Source: Buxus sempervirens (taxonomy: Eukaryota; Streptophyta; Magnoliopsida; Buxales; Buxaceae). From it: a stretch of 64,000 bases of DNA. Positions 1 through 12,326 of the stretch are shown here, piece after piece. Each line of letters starts with the position of its first letter. Positions within the stretch are counted from its first letter, which is position 1. Where the stretch lies: NCBI GenBank assembly GCA_947561395.2, contig OX387193.1:16368001-16432000 (forward strand), given 5' to 3'. The notes under the pieces are model-generated. The model was not told the origin of the DNA. It was given only the letters and a program-made list of their open reading frames with translations, and ran no database searches. A program made the position numbers and the translations under genes.

Positions 1-14
1 CTATTTTACTTGGG

Positions 15-2430
15 GTGGCCTCATTTTTCTGGTGTCGGGGTTCCAACACCTTCTCTTTTTCTCATGGACCTATGACACCAACCCTGTTGGATGTTTGCTG
101 CATCACAGGTCTTTCGGTCCTTGGGGAAGAAATAGATTCTACCCTGTCCGTTTTCTCATCTTCTGTTTTTAACACCGCTCATGCTTCTTCTGCTTTCGGC
201 ACCTTCGTCCGTGCTGAGCGAGTTTCAAATACCGATAATCCTCCTTCCCTTCAAGAGCATTGCTCTTTCCTGCTGTTTTTTCTTTGCCATTTTTTCTGCT
301 GTGGCCCATCTGCTCAGATGGTAAAGGAGTTTGCTGGTATTGCGGTAGCCCTTGCCCAGGGTCGCCGTTTGGCTCTAGCCCATTTCTTTCTCAGCCAGGT
401 CTACCGTGGTTTACACAGTCTATCCTCCGGCCGATTAGGGGTTGCCAGTGGCCCTCTTTGGTTCTTACAATTCTGGTTTTACGAATACTTCCCCGGCTTT
501 TTCTGTACAGCCGTAGACAACCCTTTTCCTAATTATTATTATGCCGGCCGTCGCTGGCTTACCGCGACGCCCATGCAATTGTCTTTCACGGCTGTTCTTG
601 ATTTCTTCCTGGTAGGTCTACAGGAAAATAATCCTCATTTATTCCATCGCTTTTCTTTAGACCAATTTCATGGGTCTCCCCTTTATGCCGCCATCAATTC
701 TTCTCCAGAGGCTCGCCGACGTGCTACGGCCAGTTTTCTTATTGCCCGGGAGCTTCCTTTTGGCTTGCATAACCGAGATGCTCCTGCCACTTCTAGAAGA
801 GAAGGGGTGGAAATATATCTGCCGCATTTCGTCAGTCGGCAGCTTGGTTATGGCCAAGGCATTCCTCTTTTGGTGTTTTCATCTACCAATGGTGGCTCTT
901 GGTCCGTCTTGAGTCCTAGTTATCTGTCATTAGCAACTTCTCGGTTCCGCGATCTTTCTGATCGTTTCCGCAACTATCCTCTTCCCCGGGAATCCTCAGT
1001 CGAACCTTCCTTTCGTCGATGGTGGTCTCAGCTTTACTCTGACTTTGTCCGGCTTGATGCAGAGTCGTATACTGCGCTATTTCGACCGAATGCGGTCGAT
1101 ATAGCGAGTATAGGCAAACTCCGCGGGTATTATGAGGCCCGTTACCCAGGTAACTTTCTTTTATGTTCTTGTAAATTGATCTTCTCTATTCTGTCACGTC
1201 TGACTTTCTTTTTCTTTATTAGATGATCCTCGATCCTCCAATGTGAAGAGTAAGAAAAAGAAAGCCGAGACGTTGGTCACCTTCAGCTGGAGGCGACCTT
1301 CCAAAGCTTCTGCCAGTCGGAGCAACCCTTCCTCCAAACAGTCGCCTTTGAAAAAACGGAAGATTGGTGGGGTATCGGACGGTCGTGCTTACGTTACTCG
1401 TTCCAGTTTGCGACTCCGAGTTCAGCCTCCGGGTGAGCGTGTCGTCGTGGCTGACGATTCTTCGGACGAGGAAGAAGATATCGATTTATCTCGTCCTCAG
1501 CATGGGCCCCCAGTTCATTCTGGAAGTAGTGGTAGATCAACTCCCATGCCGACTCCTCCCCGTGCATTTCATTATGTTAGTCCTCCATCCCGTTCCTCAA
1601 CTCGATTTGTCACTCCTCCGGCCGATCCGTCGCCTAGTGCATCTAGGCCGGCTCCTTTCTTCTCTTGTCCCGTGGTTGATGAAGCCGGTCTGTCCACTGT
1701 TCCTGGTGCTGCTTCCTCGGGTTCTTCTTCTGGTGAATTACCTTCTGAGCCAAAAATTCCTATGGCTAAAGAAGAAAACTATAGACCCCTCCCTGGTACT
1801 TGCTTCGGATTTGTCAGATTTTGCTTCATGGAAGTAGACCGTTGTCTCTCATCTCCAGAATTTCATGACCTTCGTCCAGCATTTCTTTCGGATTTTGACA
1901 GTTGGAACGAACTCCGCTCTTTTGTTCTTCGTCGGCCTGAAGAACTCTCTGACGAGGAACTGTCAGAAGTTCGATTATTGATATGCAGAGCCGTGGTGAT
2001 GAATTCTCGCGGGGATCCTTCAACCGGAGATCGGCTGATGTCCATGCTTGGTTTTTACAGTGCCGTGCCGCAACTAAGGGAAGCCATGGACTTTCTCCGT
2101 TCTGTCAACGTGAGATGTTTCGATGTTCGTCAAGAAATTCGTGCTGTATATGGTCATAATCGCCAGTTGGAAACTTTGAGGTGGTCTCTTCATAAAAATT
2201 CTCTTGGCCAGGGCTCTATTGCTGGTGACCCATCAGATACTGCTCCAGACGACTTATCTCGGCTACAATCTGAGGAACACCATCTTAAAGAATCTATCCA
2301 GACTCAGATGCTGCTGATCGAATCTAGCCGTCACCGTTTGGAGGAGCATATGAGGGATGAAAGGGAGGTGGAGGTACGTCGAGCTGAGATGCAGTTATTA
2401 TTGGAGCGGGCGAAGTATGATCATGCCTGA
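15..2430 (+). CDS. Plant mobile domain (PMD)-like protein carried antisense in the Tat element
   Basis: The first open stretch (to about 1,150) has the Trp-Cys-Arg, Pro-Thr-Leu-x-Asp-Val and Thr-Gly-Leu pattern typical of the start of the plant mobile domain (the old 'aminotransferase-like' family). The second (about 1,225-2,430) is Ser/Pro/Lys-rich with a charged, Leu- and Glu-rich, probably coiled-coil end. The gap between them starts with GTAACT and ends with TTATTAG, like a short plant intron. PMD proteins are known both as host proteins (MAIN, MAIL1) and as passengers of Gypsy elements. Here the frame lies beyond integrase on the opposite strand from gag-pol, so I infer a passenger. Its role in the element is unknown. 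Its start may lie outside the window. Confidence 0.65.
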
Positions 2431-3283
2431 TTTAAAACTTGGTTCGAAAGGTAAGGTTATAAAACCTTTTCTAAACAATTATACCGTTTGTTCGGTATTC
2501 ACTTTTTGATGATAATGCCATATGGCTGGCATTTTAAACTTTATTCAGCCGATTTCTCGGCTTTTTATTTAAACGGTAGTTTTTTGCATGCTTTTTGGAT
2601 GCGTAACATACTCGTCTTATTTCATATCTACTGCTCGTCATGGAAAGACTAGAACTTAAAAAAGGAATAAGAATGTTTTTATTTCAACATTGATCTTTCA
2701 TACAACCAAAGCCAAGCTCTTCTGGCTCTTTCATACAATCAAGGCCAGATGTTTCAGCCGGGGTCTGATAATACAACCGGGGCCGATATGCCCCTGAAAT
2801 TGCTCCGCACTCCAACCATAGACGGTGTTAGTGAGGGCCAATTTACCCAAAGGGGCAAGAGGCAAGAGGGGGGGATGGCGATTTCTCCGACCGGCGTAAA
2901 TGTTGGTCGGAGGAGAGAACTCTCGTCTCTACCCAGAACTCGGTGGGAGAACACCTACCGTGATGGGGTCAGCGAGAGTAGAGTCGCCTTTTCCGATCCC
3001 GCCCATTCTCATAAAGTCATCGGCTTTGTTGACTTCTTCTTCTCCGATCGTTTCCGTCGTCGGCTCTTGATCTTTCGCCATTTCTTCTCTTCTTCCCTTT
3101 CTTGAAAGAATGGCGAGCATTGCCTTAGTATTTATAGACCGATCGTTAGAAAGAAGATCAATGGGTCTGAGCGGATCACGAAGAGATTTCCTATTTTAGT
3201 CTAATCCGCACTGTATGTCGGCTCCTCGATTTGACAATGCCATTTATTTGGCGTTGCAGGTACCGAACAGTAGATATTTTATT
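2431..3283. other. Non-coding tail of Tat element between integrase and antisense PMD frame
   Basis: About 850 bases with no convincing coding sequence. A short repeat is visible near 2,697-2,760 (phrases of the type 'catacaa..aagccaagctcttctggctc'). Short open stretches at 2,749-3,120 on both strands have no recognisable domain and I do not call them. This is the usual position of untranslated spacer in Tat elements. Confidence 0.5.
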
Positions 3284-4318
3284 TTATTCCTGATTTTCCT
3301 CAGGTTGGTTATTGATTTCGCGGCTTTCCCATAGAGTGGGAAAGTACCGTTTCAAAAACTGGCCGTTGATAATCTTCTTTTCTTGGCCATCCAATGACTG
3401 TATATGGTATGCCCCCCCGGGCAATTCCTTGCTGACTTGTAATGGTCCTTCCCACGTGGGGGACCATTTTCCATATAAGGAATCTTTTTTCCCTATTGGC
3501 AGAAGGGTTTTCCACACTAAATCTCCTTGAGCGAATGATTTGTGTTTTACTCGGCGATTATAGGATCTTGCAATCCTTTGCTTGAGGGCTCTCTGCTGAT
3601 CCAGGGCTAGCCTCCTCATCTCTCCCAAGTCTTCTAATTCAACTAACATTGCTTCCGTGTAATCCTTGGGAGTGAAATTATTCTGAATAGCCACCCTTAA
3701 CGATTTGACCGTGATTTCGGCCGGAATAACTGCCTCATGACCGAAGGTTAAGGCAAAAGGGGTAGTTCCAATAGACGTCTTGTAAGACATTCGATACGCC
3801 CACAATGCTTCAGATAAGAGTTTATGCCAACTTCTTGGCTTATCTTCAATCATCTTTCTCAGGATATTTTTCAACACCTTATTTGTTGCTTCAGCTTGTC
3901 CGTTTGCCTGTGCGTAATAAGGTGTAGATTGAATCATTCTGATGCCATATGTTTTGGCAAATTCAGTCACTTCTTGTCCTACAAAAACGGTACCTGAATC
4001 GGTCGTGATGGTTTCGGGGATACCGTATCTGTGAATTATCTGTTCCCTGATAAACTCAATCACATCTGTTTGTTCCACTTTTTTCAAAGGTTTGGCTTCC
4101 ACCCATTTGGTGAAGTAATCAGTGGCTACTATGATGAAGTTGTGTAGACCGGTCGAAGGAGGATACACTTTTCCAATTAAATCCATTGCCTAACCTCTGA
4201 AGGGCCATGGCTTGACTATGGTTTGCAATTCGAATGCCGGCACCCTCTGAACTGGTCCATGTTTCTGACATTCTTGAAATCCTGCAGCGAACATCTGACA
4301 ATCTTTCAAGATTGACGG
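3284..4318 (-). pseudogene. Tat element integrase region
   Basis: Integrase core read on the minus strand. It shows the DYFTKWVEA segment, the second Asp in TDSGTVF and the Glu region around YYAQANGQAEATNK, which are the usual D,D(35)E features of Gypsy integrases. A chromatin-target-like tail with GDLVWK and WEGPL follows. The zinc-binding N-terminal part belongs to the adjoining upstream stretch. Treated as part of a fossil element; any interruptions are counted under the whole element. Confidence 0.9.
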
Positions 4319-6859
4319 CTAGTAATAACCATGCCGACGTAATAACCATCGCATCTTGACTCCTGCTTGGTGTGCGCCACAAATCCCTTTGTGTACTTCG
4401 GCCATTATTAACATGGCTTCTGTTGGGTTGACACATCTAAGTGGGATGTCCTCAATACTCTTTTTATATAACTCATCGCCCAGAATAAAATAGTTGGCAG
4501 CTTTCCTTTTGGTTGATCTGCTAGTCTTTATAGTAGGATCTTTAAGATATCCCCAGATCTCACCTCTCCAATCCTGTCTTATTGTCTGGTTACAACATGC
4601 TAGTGAATCCACCAGAAATGGTCTTTTCTCGGAGTTGGGGAGAGATTGTATGGTCACCGTTCTAACTGAATCGCGCAGTCTGAGTCCAGATGCCAACTGG
4701 GCCAGTTCATTAGCTTGATAGTTTTCCTTCCTTGGCCGATGTTCGAATTCAATTCTATTGAACTGCTGGGCCAAGAATCTTGCCCTTCGTAGCAACAGTA
4801 CTAATGACTCGCTATTGCAATTATATATGCCCTCCATTTGCTTCAAGACGAGTTGGGAATCCCCAACAATATTAACCGCTCGAGCACCCATTTCCCATAG
4901 AATTTCCAACCCTATAATTGTAGCTTCAAACTCTGCCTGATTGTTTGTGGATAACTCATCAAGTTGAAATGCATGTTCGTGCTTGTCACCAGTGGGTGAA
5001 GTTATTACTACTCCGATCCCAGAAGTAAACTCTGTTTTTGAGCCATCAAATTCCAGTGTCCATGGTTGGAACTCGGCATAGCAAAAACTGGCATGAAATA
5101 CTGGGATATCCAATTCTTTTTCCTGCACACTAGATGGATGATCGGCCAAAAAATCGGCCAATGCTTGTCCTTTTACCGCTTTCTGCGGTACATATTTGAA
5201 GTCGAACTCCATCAGAGTCAGGGTCCATTTTCCGAGTCTACCACTCACTGTAGGCCGAGTGAGCATGTACTTGACCACGTCAGTGGCTGCTATGACGAAA
5301 ATTTCTTTGGCTGACAGTAGATAATGTCGTAATTTGGTAGCTGCATAATAGAGTGTGAGACACAACTTCTCTAGATTAGTGTACCTTTCTTCCACTGGAG
5401 TCAGGAATCTACTGAGATAATAAATAGCCTGCTCATATCCTTGATCGTTTTCTTGGGCCAACAAGACTCCAACTGAATCGCTCGCAGCCGCTATATAAAG
5501 TTTTAGCGGCCGTTCTTTTGAAGGTGGCACCAAGACCGGTGGGGTTGCCAAATACTGTTTGATGCCTTCAAAAGCGGCTTGATGGTCCTCATTCCAGATA
5601 AACTCTTCAGTATTCTTGATTTTCAATAATGGGGATAGGACCCTGATCTTCCCGGCCAGGTTTGAAATGAATCTTCTCAAGAAATTCACCTGGCCGAGCA
5701 ACCTTTGTAGCTGTTTCTTATTGGCTGGTGGCTTGGCTTCTATGACCGACTTTGCCTTATTTTTATCGACCTCAATTCCTCTCTGGTGTACGAGAAAGCC
5801 TAGGAAATTTCCGGCCGATACACCAAAAGCACACTTTAATGGATTCATTTTCAAGCTGTACTTACGAAGTCGTTCAAAAACCTGCTTTAAATGCTGCAAG
5901 TGGTCCATTTCGGTCTGAGACTTTATCACAACATCGTCAATATATACCTCAAGTATTTGACCGATCATGTCATGGAAGATAAGATTCATTGCCCTTTGAT
6001 AGGTTGCGCCAGCATTCTTCAACCCGAAAGGCATAACTACCCAACAAAAAGTTCCTAATACTCCAGGGCATCGGAATGCCGTTTTAGCTACATCTTCTTC
6101 GGCAATAAAGATTTGATTATATCCGGAGTGGCCGTCCATAAATGACAAAAACTTATGCCGTGATGCATTATCAACTAAGAGGTCTGCGATCGGCATTGGA
6201 TATTCGTCCTTGGGCGTTGCAGAATTCAGATTGCGGAAATCAATACATACCCTAATTTGACCATTCTTCTTAATTACGGGTACAACGTTTGAAAGCCACT
6301 CGGCGTATCGTATCGGCCTAATAAACCCGGCTGATAAAGGCCGTTCTATTTCAACCTTTACTTTACATACCACGTCGTCACCCATCCTCCTTGAAGGTTG
6401 TCTGAATGGTTTAAATTCTGGTTTGATAGGGAGCCTGTGTTCTACCATTTTTCGGTCCAATCCTGGCATCTCTTGGTAAGTCCAGGCGAAACAATCTGAA
6501 TATTCGGCTAACAATCGTCTCATTTCTTGTCTGACCGAAGGTGGTAGTAACTTACTTATGAAAACAGGCTTTTGTTCCGCTTCTGTCCCCAGGTTGATTT
6601 CTTCTAATGGATCTTGGGTATCTACTCTCAGGTCTTCTAATTTGGCTGGTGCTGCTTGTAGGTCGGCGAGAGTAATCTCATTCCGGTCTTGTACCCTTTC
6701 ATCTTCTTGTTCATTAATGAATTCGGCGGAGTTTATCATTATCTCGCCGTTTTCCAGCCATTCTTGTTCCTGCTGCAACTTCCCTATCTTTTCCTCCTGC
6801 ATGTAAACCGTCATCTTTCTTAAGACGGCTTCTGCGACTTCTGATGGTTTAACCATCAT
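4319..6859 (-). pseudogene. Tat element reverse transcriptase and dual RNase H region
   Basis: A long open stretch of 846 codons. Reverse transcriptase motifs are clear: FLSFMDGHSGYNQI, MPFGLKNAGATYQ and the catalytic YIDD. The normal Gypsy RNase H follows (around YLSRFLTPVEERYTN) and then a second, archaeal-like RNase H (LEFDGSKTEFTSGIGVV, NNQAEFEA, DSQLV). The double RNase H is what places the element in the Tat lineage. The end carries the start of integrase with its zinc-binding His/Cys region. Confidence 0.93.
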
Positions 6860-8915
6860 TTGGTAATTCTTTGAGTTCGGCGACTGCGGCTACTTCTGTA
6901 ATCTGTAGTTGCGCCGTTTGTAGTATAGCCGAATTTGAAGTGATCGGCTGCCCATTCTTGTCATATCCACTAAATGAAATTGGTTTTACCCCTTCGTTAT
7001 AAAGGGATGCATGTGCGGCATTGGAATCCACGGCAAATGGCCGCTGGTCGGCTTTTACTTCTTCGGTCTTGCCATCCTTCCAAAACAGCAACGATTGGTG
7101 CAAAGAAGATGGTACACATTTGTTCGAATGGATCCAATCTCTTCCCAGCAATGCGTTGTATCCGGCGGATGATTCAATTACGAAGAATGCCGTAAGAGAC
7201 TGCCGTGTCCCAACCGTTAGTTCGATTGGGAGGATTCCTCTAGTTCCTGTAATACCTCCTGCAAAGTTAGTGACGGTGATCTCGGAAGAAATTAAATCCG
7301 AATAAGACTTACCTATTTTCTTCAATGTGGAGATTGGGATGAAATTTATTGCTGCCCCATTATCAATTAGAATTCTATTGATAGGGATCCCGTTCATGTG
7401 CGCCTTTATAAATAAAGGTTTCAGATGTTGAGTCATGGTTAAGGATGGTTCAACGAAACATACCTCTCCCACCAGACCGATTTTGTCACCATCGGTCGGT
7501 TTCTGGTCTTTTTTCTCTTCTTCGAGATGTTCTGGATCAATCACATACAAAGCTACTGGGTCTTCCTCCTCCTGGATCTCCTCTAACCGTGGTAACTCCA
7601 TGCTGGCCCCAAAAGTCATAGGTAAAGTGAGAACCATATGACAGTCAAGTGGTATCGGGGGCATCCGACCGAAACAGATTTCGGCGATTGATGCATCCGC
7701 ACTCAAAGGAGGTTGACTCAGCGACTCACTGATCTCGTCTTTGGGAGTTTCGAGCATCAATTCCTCTGTTATTTCTACCGTAGAAGGAGTTGAGATCCTA
7801 CTGTACTCTGTTAACATTTGTTCAACTAACAATTGTTCTCCTTCTCCTCCGGCGAAATTGTCCGTCAATTCCTCGTCCGAAACCAACCTTTCGGTCACTG
7901 CATTGGAATCGTGTTCGGGCGTAGTATCTGGAGGGATTGGTGAATCAGGCGGGCTCTTTTTGAGCCTTTGTGGTTTCGGAATGCGTCTTTTGGCAACAAA
8001 CCTAGACGACCAATATGGCTCGGATGATCCAGTACTCTGTTCCTGGTATCGTCTCTTAGCTTGCTGTCGCTGCCAGCGTCGCTTCTGCGTTCTGGTCAGT
8101 TCTGCGATACTTGCCTGCGCATGGAAAGGAAATTTAGGATGAGTCAATCTTTTCCAATGACCATCCTGCATAATAGGTGGTTTTACCATTCTGGGTTTGA
8201 CCCCGTTTACCATCCTATATTGTTCGTGAGTCATGTAGCCGCTATCCCTAGCGGAGCTATAGGTGGCTGCCGTTCTTGTCGGCGAGCCTACTTGTCTTCC
8301 AGAAGTTAAGTACAAGGGTTTCTTGCCCCCCTGAGTGTGGCGTGCATCTTCATACTTGACTGATTTCCCTTTGTATTGGGAATACCGGTACTCTGCTATC
8401 ACTTTTTGCTTGCAGTCTTGGCAAAGGAGGCCTGGTGACATTTCTATTTTCTCCGGAATCTTGCATGATGTATCTTTATTGACGGAAGATTCCTCTGAGG
8501 ATTTAGCAACCGTTTCCGGTCGCTTTTTGGTTGCATCTTGATTGGAAGACAATTCAGAAGGAACCGAAGCCAATTTCTTTGTTGTTTTCTCATTGAGGTC
8601 CGGTTTCCTGTCTTCTTCTATCCTGGGTTCGCGTCTGGGTTTATGCCACCACTCACCCCAGATTTCACCTTTCCTCTCTTGACGCCATGACTGTCCTTGA
8701 GTAGGTGGATACCTCCAATGGTTTCTTGGTCGTAAATTCACCTGGTTTTGCACTGGTTGTGCTGTTCTCCCCCCATTTCCCTGAGGAAGGTCCATCCAAG
8801 TCGATTTTAACTGCTGGAGTGCGTTTTGGCAAACCAATGGTAACCATATTTGCCGACACCTCTTTAGGGAATGGTTGTGTGTCGACCTGCATCTTTTCTT
8901 TGTCGGTTTCTGCAA
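6849..8915 (-). pseudogene. Tat element protease and spacer region
   Basis: A 688-codon stretch whose first two thirds are charged and low in complexity. Near its end is a retroviral-type aspartic protease: ILIDNGAAINFIP is the active-site segment (Asp-Asn-Gly-Ala variant) and ALLGRDWIH the C-terminal flap-side motif. It overlaps the gag end in another frame and the reverse transcriptase start by a few bases, as in many Gypsy elements. Confidence 0.85.
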
Positions 8916-10436
8916 ACTTCAGGAGCCCTTTATCAATATTCTCCTGTATCACATTACGAAGCACAGTACATTCATTAGTTTCATGAGTTTTTACCCCGTG
9001 CCATTTACAAGCTTTACCCTTGGCCGCCACATTGGCCGGGATAAAAGGATGGTCTTTGGTTAGTCTGAAGAATCCTTGTTTCAAGAGGTATTCAAATACT
9101 TCAGCCGTCTTATTTATGTCAAAGGAATAATTTCGGCTAAAAGTACTCGTCTCCTTTGTTGCTTCTGTATCCTTGGTTTTTCGGATAAGAATCGGACAGG
9201 TGATTGATTGTTTTCCCACGACTTCTACAACTCCGTATTCAAAGTTCGGGTCCTTGTAATAAGACCCGTAAGACGAGACTTTCTTTTCGTTGTCTTCCTG
9301 TAATAGCCACTCGTATTTGGTGGCTCTGGCCGACAACTCAAATAAGTCTTCGAACTGTTCACCTTCGAATTTCTTTCGGAGTTCAAAGTGTAGTCCATTT
9401 AAAGCCAAATTTGCAAATTCCGATTCTGGTAAAAGAATTCGGCATTTGTTTTTCATGTATTTAAAGCGAGCAATATATTTATCGGCCGATTCCCCTGGTT
9501 GTTGTCTTAACCGAGCAAGATCAACCATGGTCACTTCGGGCTCCGTACGATAAAATTGGGAGTGGAATTTCTCTTCCATCATTCCCCAATTTGTAACTGA
9601 ATTGGCCGGTAAAGTAATATACCATGTAAAGGCCTGTCCGGTCAATGAGTTTCCAAATAGTCTAAGTCTAAGGAAATCATTACCGGATGCTTCTCCACAT
9701 TGAACAGTAAATCGGCCAATGTGTTCAATGGTAGATTGTTGACCTTCTCCTGAAAACAAAGTGAATTCGGGAATTTTGTACCCCCTAGGGAATTCAAATT
9801 GTTGGTCAATCCAGCCTGGGTAAGGTTTCCTATAAACTGGCCTAGTCATTCGTCGGTGATATTGATCTCCGATCATTTCTTGAATTACATTTTGGATGTA
9901 ATTACGGTTTACGGCCATATTTCTTACCCCGATATCTTCTCTATGGTTCTCCTGTGCTTCCCTTTGTCCCATGGGTCGCACCTCGATCGGAGGCACATTG
10001 GGATGAACTGGGACACCAGGAGGTATTTCTCCCCTAAAAGCGGCGGTGTTGGCCTGTTCGTTTCGGCCGTTTACACCTAGGTTCATGATCGGTGGCTGCT
10101 CTGGGATATTTATCCTTTCGTGAGCATTTGACCCAGCAGCCGATGTTTCGGCTCGTTCGGTCATCATGACCGGTCTTGCCATTGTAGAGAAACCTTCCTG
10201 TAAAACCGCTAGGATTCTACCATTATCAGAAGAAATTTTGTTAATACCTTGGCCAAAGCCTGCCATTTGTTGGCTGAGACCTTGTATGGCCTGAATAAGT
10301 CACTCATTAAGGTCCGGCTGAGAACTCGAAGGTCCTTCTTCCGGGACCTCTGGAGCATAAAGAGGATTTACCTGAGATTCGGCAGGTTCCTCTGGCGCTG
10401 CATTTTCAGCATGCCGAGTACTTCTTCTTGCCGCCA
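8665..10436 (-). pseudogene. Tat element gag region
   Basis: Capsid-type gag. The retrotransposon-gag core is seen as PRGYKIPEFTLFSGEG, then AFTWYITLP, then LARLRQQPGESADKYIARF. A Cys/His segment of the CKWHGVKTHETNEC type follows. The likely start codon is at 10,436 (MAARRSTRH), about 25 bases inside the primer site. Confidence 0.88.
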
Positions 10437-10459
10437 TTAGTGCTCTTTCAAAGACTAAT

Positions 10460-10478
10460 GGTCCCACCGGGTGTGCCA
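10460..10478 (-). promoter_or_regulatory. Primer binding site of the Tat element
   Basis: Read on the minus strand the site begins TGGCACACCCGG, eight bases after the LTR end. A TGG start close to the LTR is the known form of LTR-element primer sites. I could not assign the tRNA with confidence. Confidence 0.6.
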
Positions 10479-10486
10479 AAAAGGGA

Positions 10487-11577
10487 TGTTGCTCCAAAAA
10501 TGGGCCGGTGTGGACACGTGTCTGTGTTGATGATGTGTCTCTACGCGGGCGTGCCAGTATCGTTTGATACAATGATTTTCGAGTCGATTCCTGACCCCGG
10601 GCACCTGTTCCGAATCTGAACCGGGATCGGTTCAGTCGTACTGCAAGTCACGTGTAATAAAATCGGTCAGGCGATGGTATGAAGACTAGGGGTTCGGTCT
10701 TCGTTTCGGGTTCTTGTAAGTGTTTGAAAGCGAAAGCAACTAACTGCACACAAATCCTTTTATTATAAAATCGGCCGAATAGCCGAAAGCGACAACAGAT
10801 AATCCTCAAAGTGGAAACAAAAGTACAAAAGAAAATCGACAGGGCTTGCAGGACCGGCCTGTCCTGGTCTTATAGCCGTAATCGGGTATAAGCGCAGGAG
10901 GAAGGGGGCGGCTGCTAGCAAAGCCAATTCAGGGGGTTCACCTTGGATTGCTGCTTACCCAAAAATACACGAGTCACCTGGCGTGAACAGAGCGAGTCTC
11001 GGGACCGGCTGCTCGGGATCCTGTAAAGACAGAACTGCGAGTCAGGGGCAGCCTCAACTTACTCTCCGGTGGCAGGATTCTGGTGTTAGTCGGAGTAAAG
11101 AGGGGTCTAAGATGTCACTGCGACTGGAAGCAGTGAGAGAAGTCCTAGTTTATCCGTCTGTATTAGAGGGGATAAAGGATCACGGATGATCAAAATAATA
11201 TAATAACCGGTTGCGGTTGTGTGGATTGTGTCCTTGAGCTCTTCGAATTGGGGCCTTTTATAGCCGCTCCTTGACGGTTGCTCAACGTCCTACTCTCGCA
11301 CGATCTTCATGGCAGTTGGTTATCTTCAGTTCTTTGTTTCAAAGTGATAACCGCCCGGCCATGATCTAAAAATAGTTTTATTCTTGAACGGCCGATGGCA
11401 CGATCCTCTGATATTTATGGTTTTGTCGTATTGGCTTGCGTGGCTCGAACCGCATTCTTCTGTGTGCGTGCTGACGTGGCCTGCTCAACCCTTCAAAGTC
11501 TACGGGCCGTGGCCTAACCAAGCCACCTAGGCACCACGTGTCTTTCTCTTATTCGTCGGTTATATAGGGTGTAAACA
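10487..11577 (-). repeat. Upstream LTR of the Tat element
   Basis: About 1,091 bases. On the minus strand it starts TGTTTACACC and ends GCAACA, giving matched TGTT..AACA tips. It contains a TATA-like ATATAA just inside the start. The borders are set by the primer site on one side and interrupted LINE sequence on the other. Confidence 0.75.
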
Positions 11578-12326
11578 GTATCCAAGCATGTTTCTTCTTC
11601 TAACCAAAATGCTTCAAATCGGAAAGGACGGGGTTTTCGATTCCGACGTACGTGGTTGCAGCTCTAATAGAATGGGACTATGGTCTGATCCAATGCGGGT
11701 TTGGTGACGCAAAACCCTTATCAATACGTTCCAGAATGCGATCTGTTCCATGTCGTTCATTGCACCACGTATATTTTGATCCCTTAAATTGAATTTCTGT
11801 GAGATGACACACTTGAAGCATATCCATAAAATCATAAACTCGATTCATCTGTACTGGTAAGCCCCCTGGCCTCTTTTGTCTTCCACAGTAGTTGGAAGAT
11901 TGAAGTCCCCAAGCACAACCCATGGTTCACCATGAGTACCTGCAAATTCAGTAAGATGCTGCCAATGGCTCCTTTGTGCATGAGCAGTTGTTTGAGCATG
12001 TGGGAATGAGATGATGCAATTAGAAGAACCAATACCATTAATATAAAGATGGACAATCCATTGTTCTGAGTACAAAACATCAATAGTTACATTTTGGATT
12101 TTTTGTCCATAAAATCCAAAATCCACCAGAGTAGCCTATAGGGTCTAACCACCAATAATTAGAATAAGAAAATTTCTTAATTAATTAATCTCTGGGTGGT
12201 CTCTCTGCTTACATGTGTTTAAGAAATTAAAACCACTTCTGGCCGGGGAGTACGTAACATGTTGCGCAGGTGGCGCCTTGTCGAGGTCTGGCCTATACCC
12301 CGACAATTCCAAAATAGGATCGTCAT
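11578..12326 (-). mobile_element. LINE-1 type element, endonuclease part of ORF2, broken
   Basis: Minus-strand remains of a plant L1 ORF2. The start is MTILFWNCRGIG at 12,326, the standard beginning of the apurinic endonuclease domain. It is followed in order by FGFYGQK, HGEPWVVLGDFN, the KYTWCN...RILERIDKG segment and SDHSPILL. These are in different frames with in-frame stops (for example within the stretch after VVLIS near 12,240), so it is dead. The sequence stops at the LTR border at 11,578, which shows that the Tat element jumped into it. The rest of the LINE should lie beyond the far LTR. Confidence 0.85.

Larger units (their letters stand above)
1..11577 (-). mobile_element. Tat-lineage Gypsy LTR retrotransposon, left end outside window
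   Basis: A Gypsy element read on the minus strand, with LTR, primer site, gag, protease, reverse transcriptase, two RNase H domains and integrase in that order. Two RNase H-like domains after the reverse transcriptase and a long tail beyond integrase with an opposite-strand reading frame are known marks of the Tat group. Only the upstream LTR (10,487-11,577) is in the window; the other lies off the left edge. The right border is TG..CA with GTATC next to it as the presumed target copy, which cannot be checked without the other end. The element looks nearly whole, with about three or four interruptions in gag-pol, so it is probably fairly young. It is inserted in a LINE. Confidence 0.9.

Noticed and set aside
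2749-3120. 118-codon plus-strand frame and its minus-strand counterpart
   Set aside because: Within the Tat element tail, low complexity, no recognisable motif.
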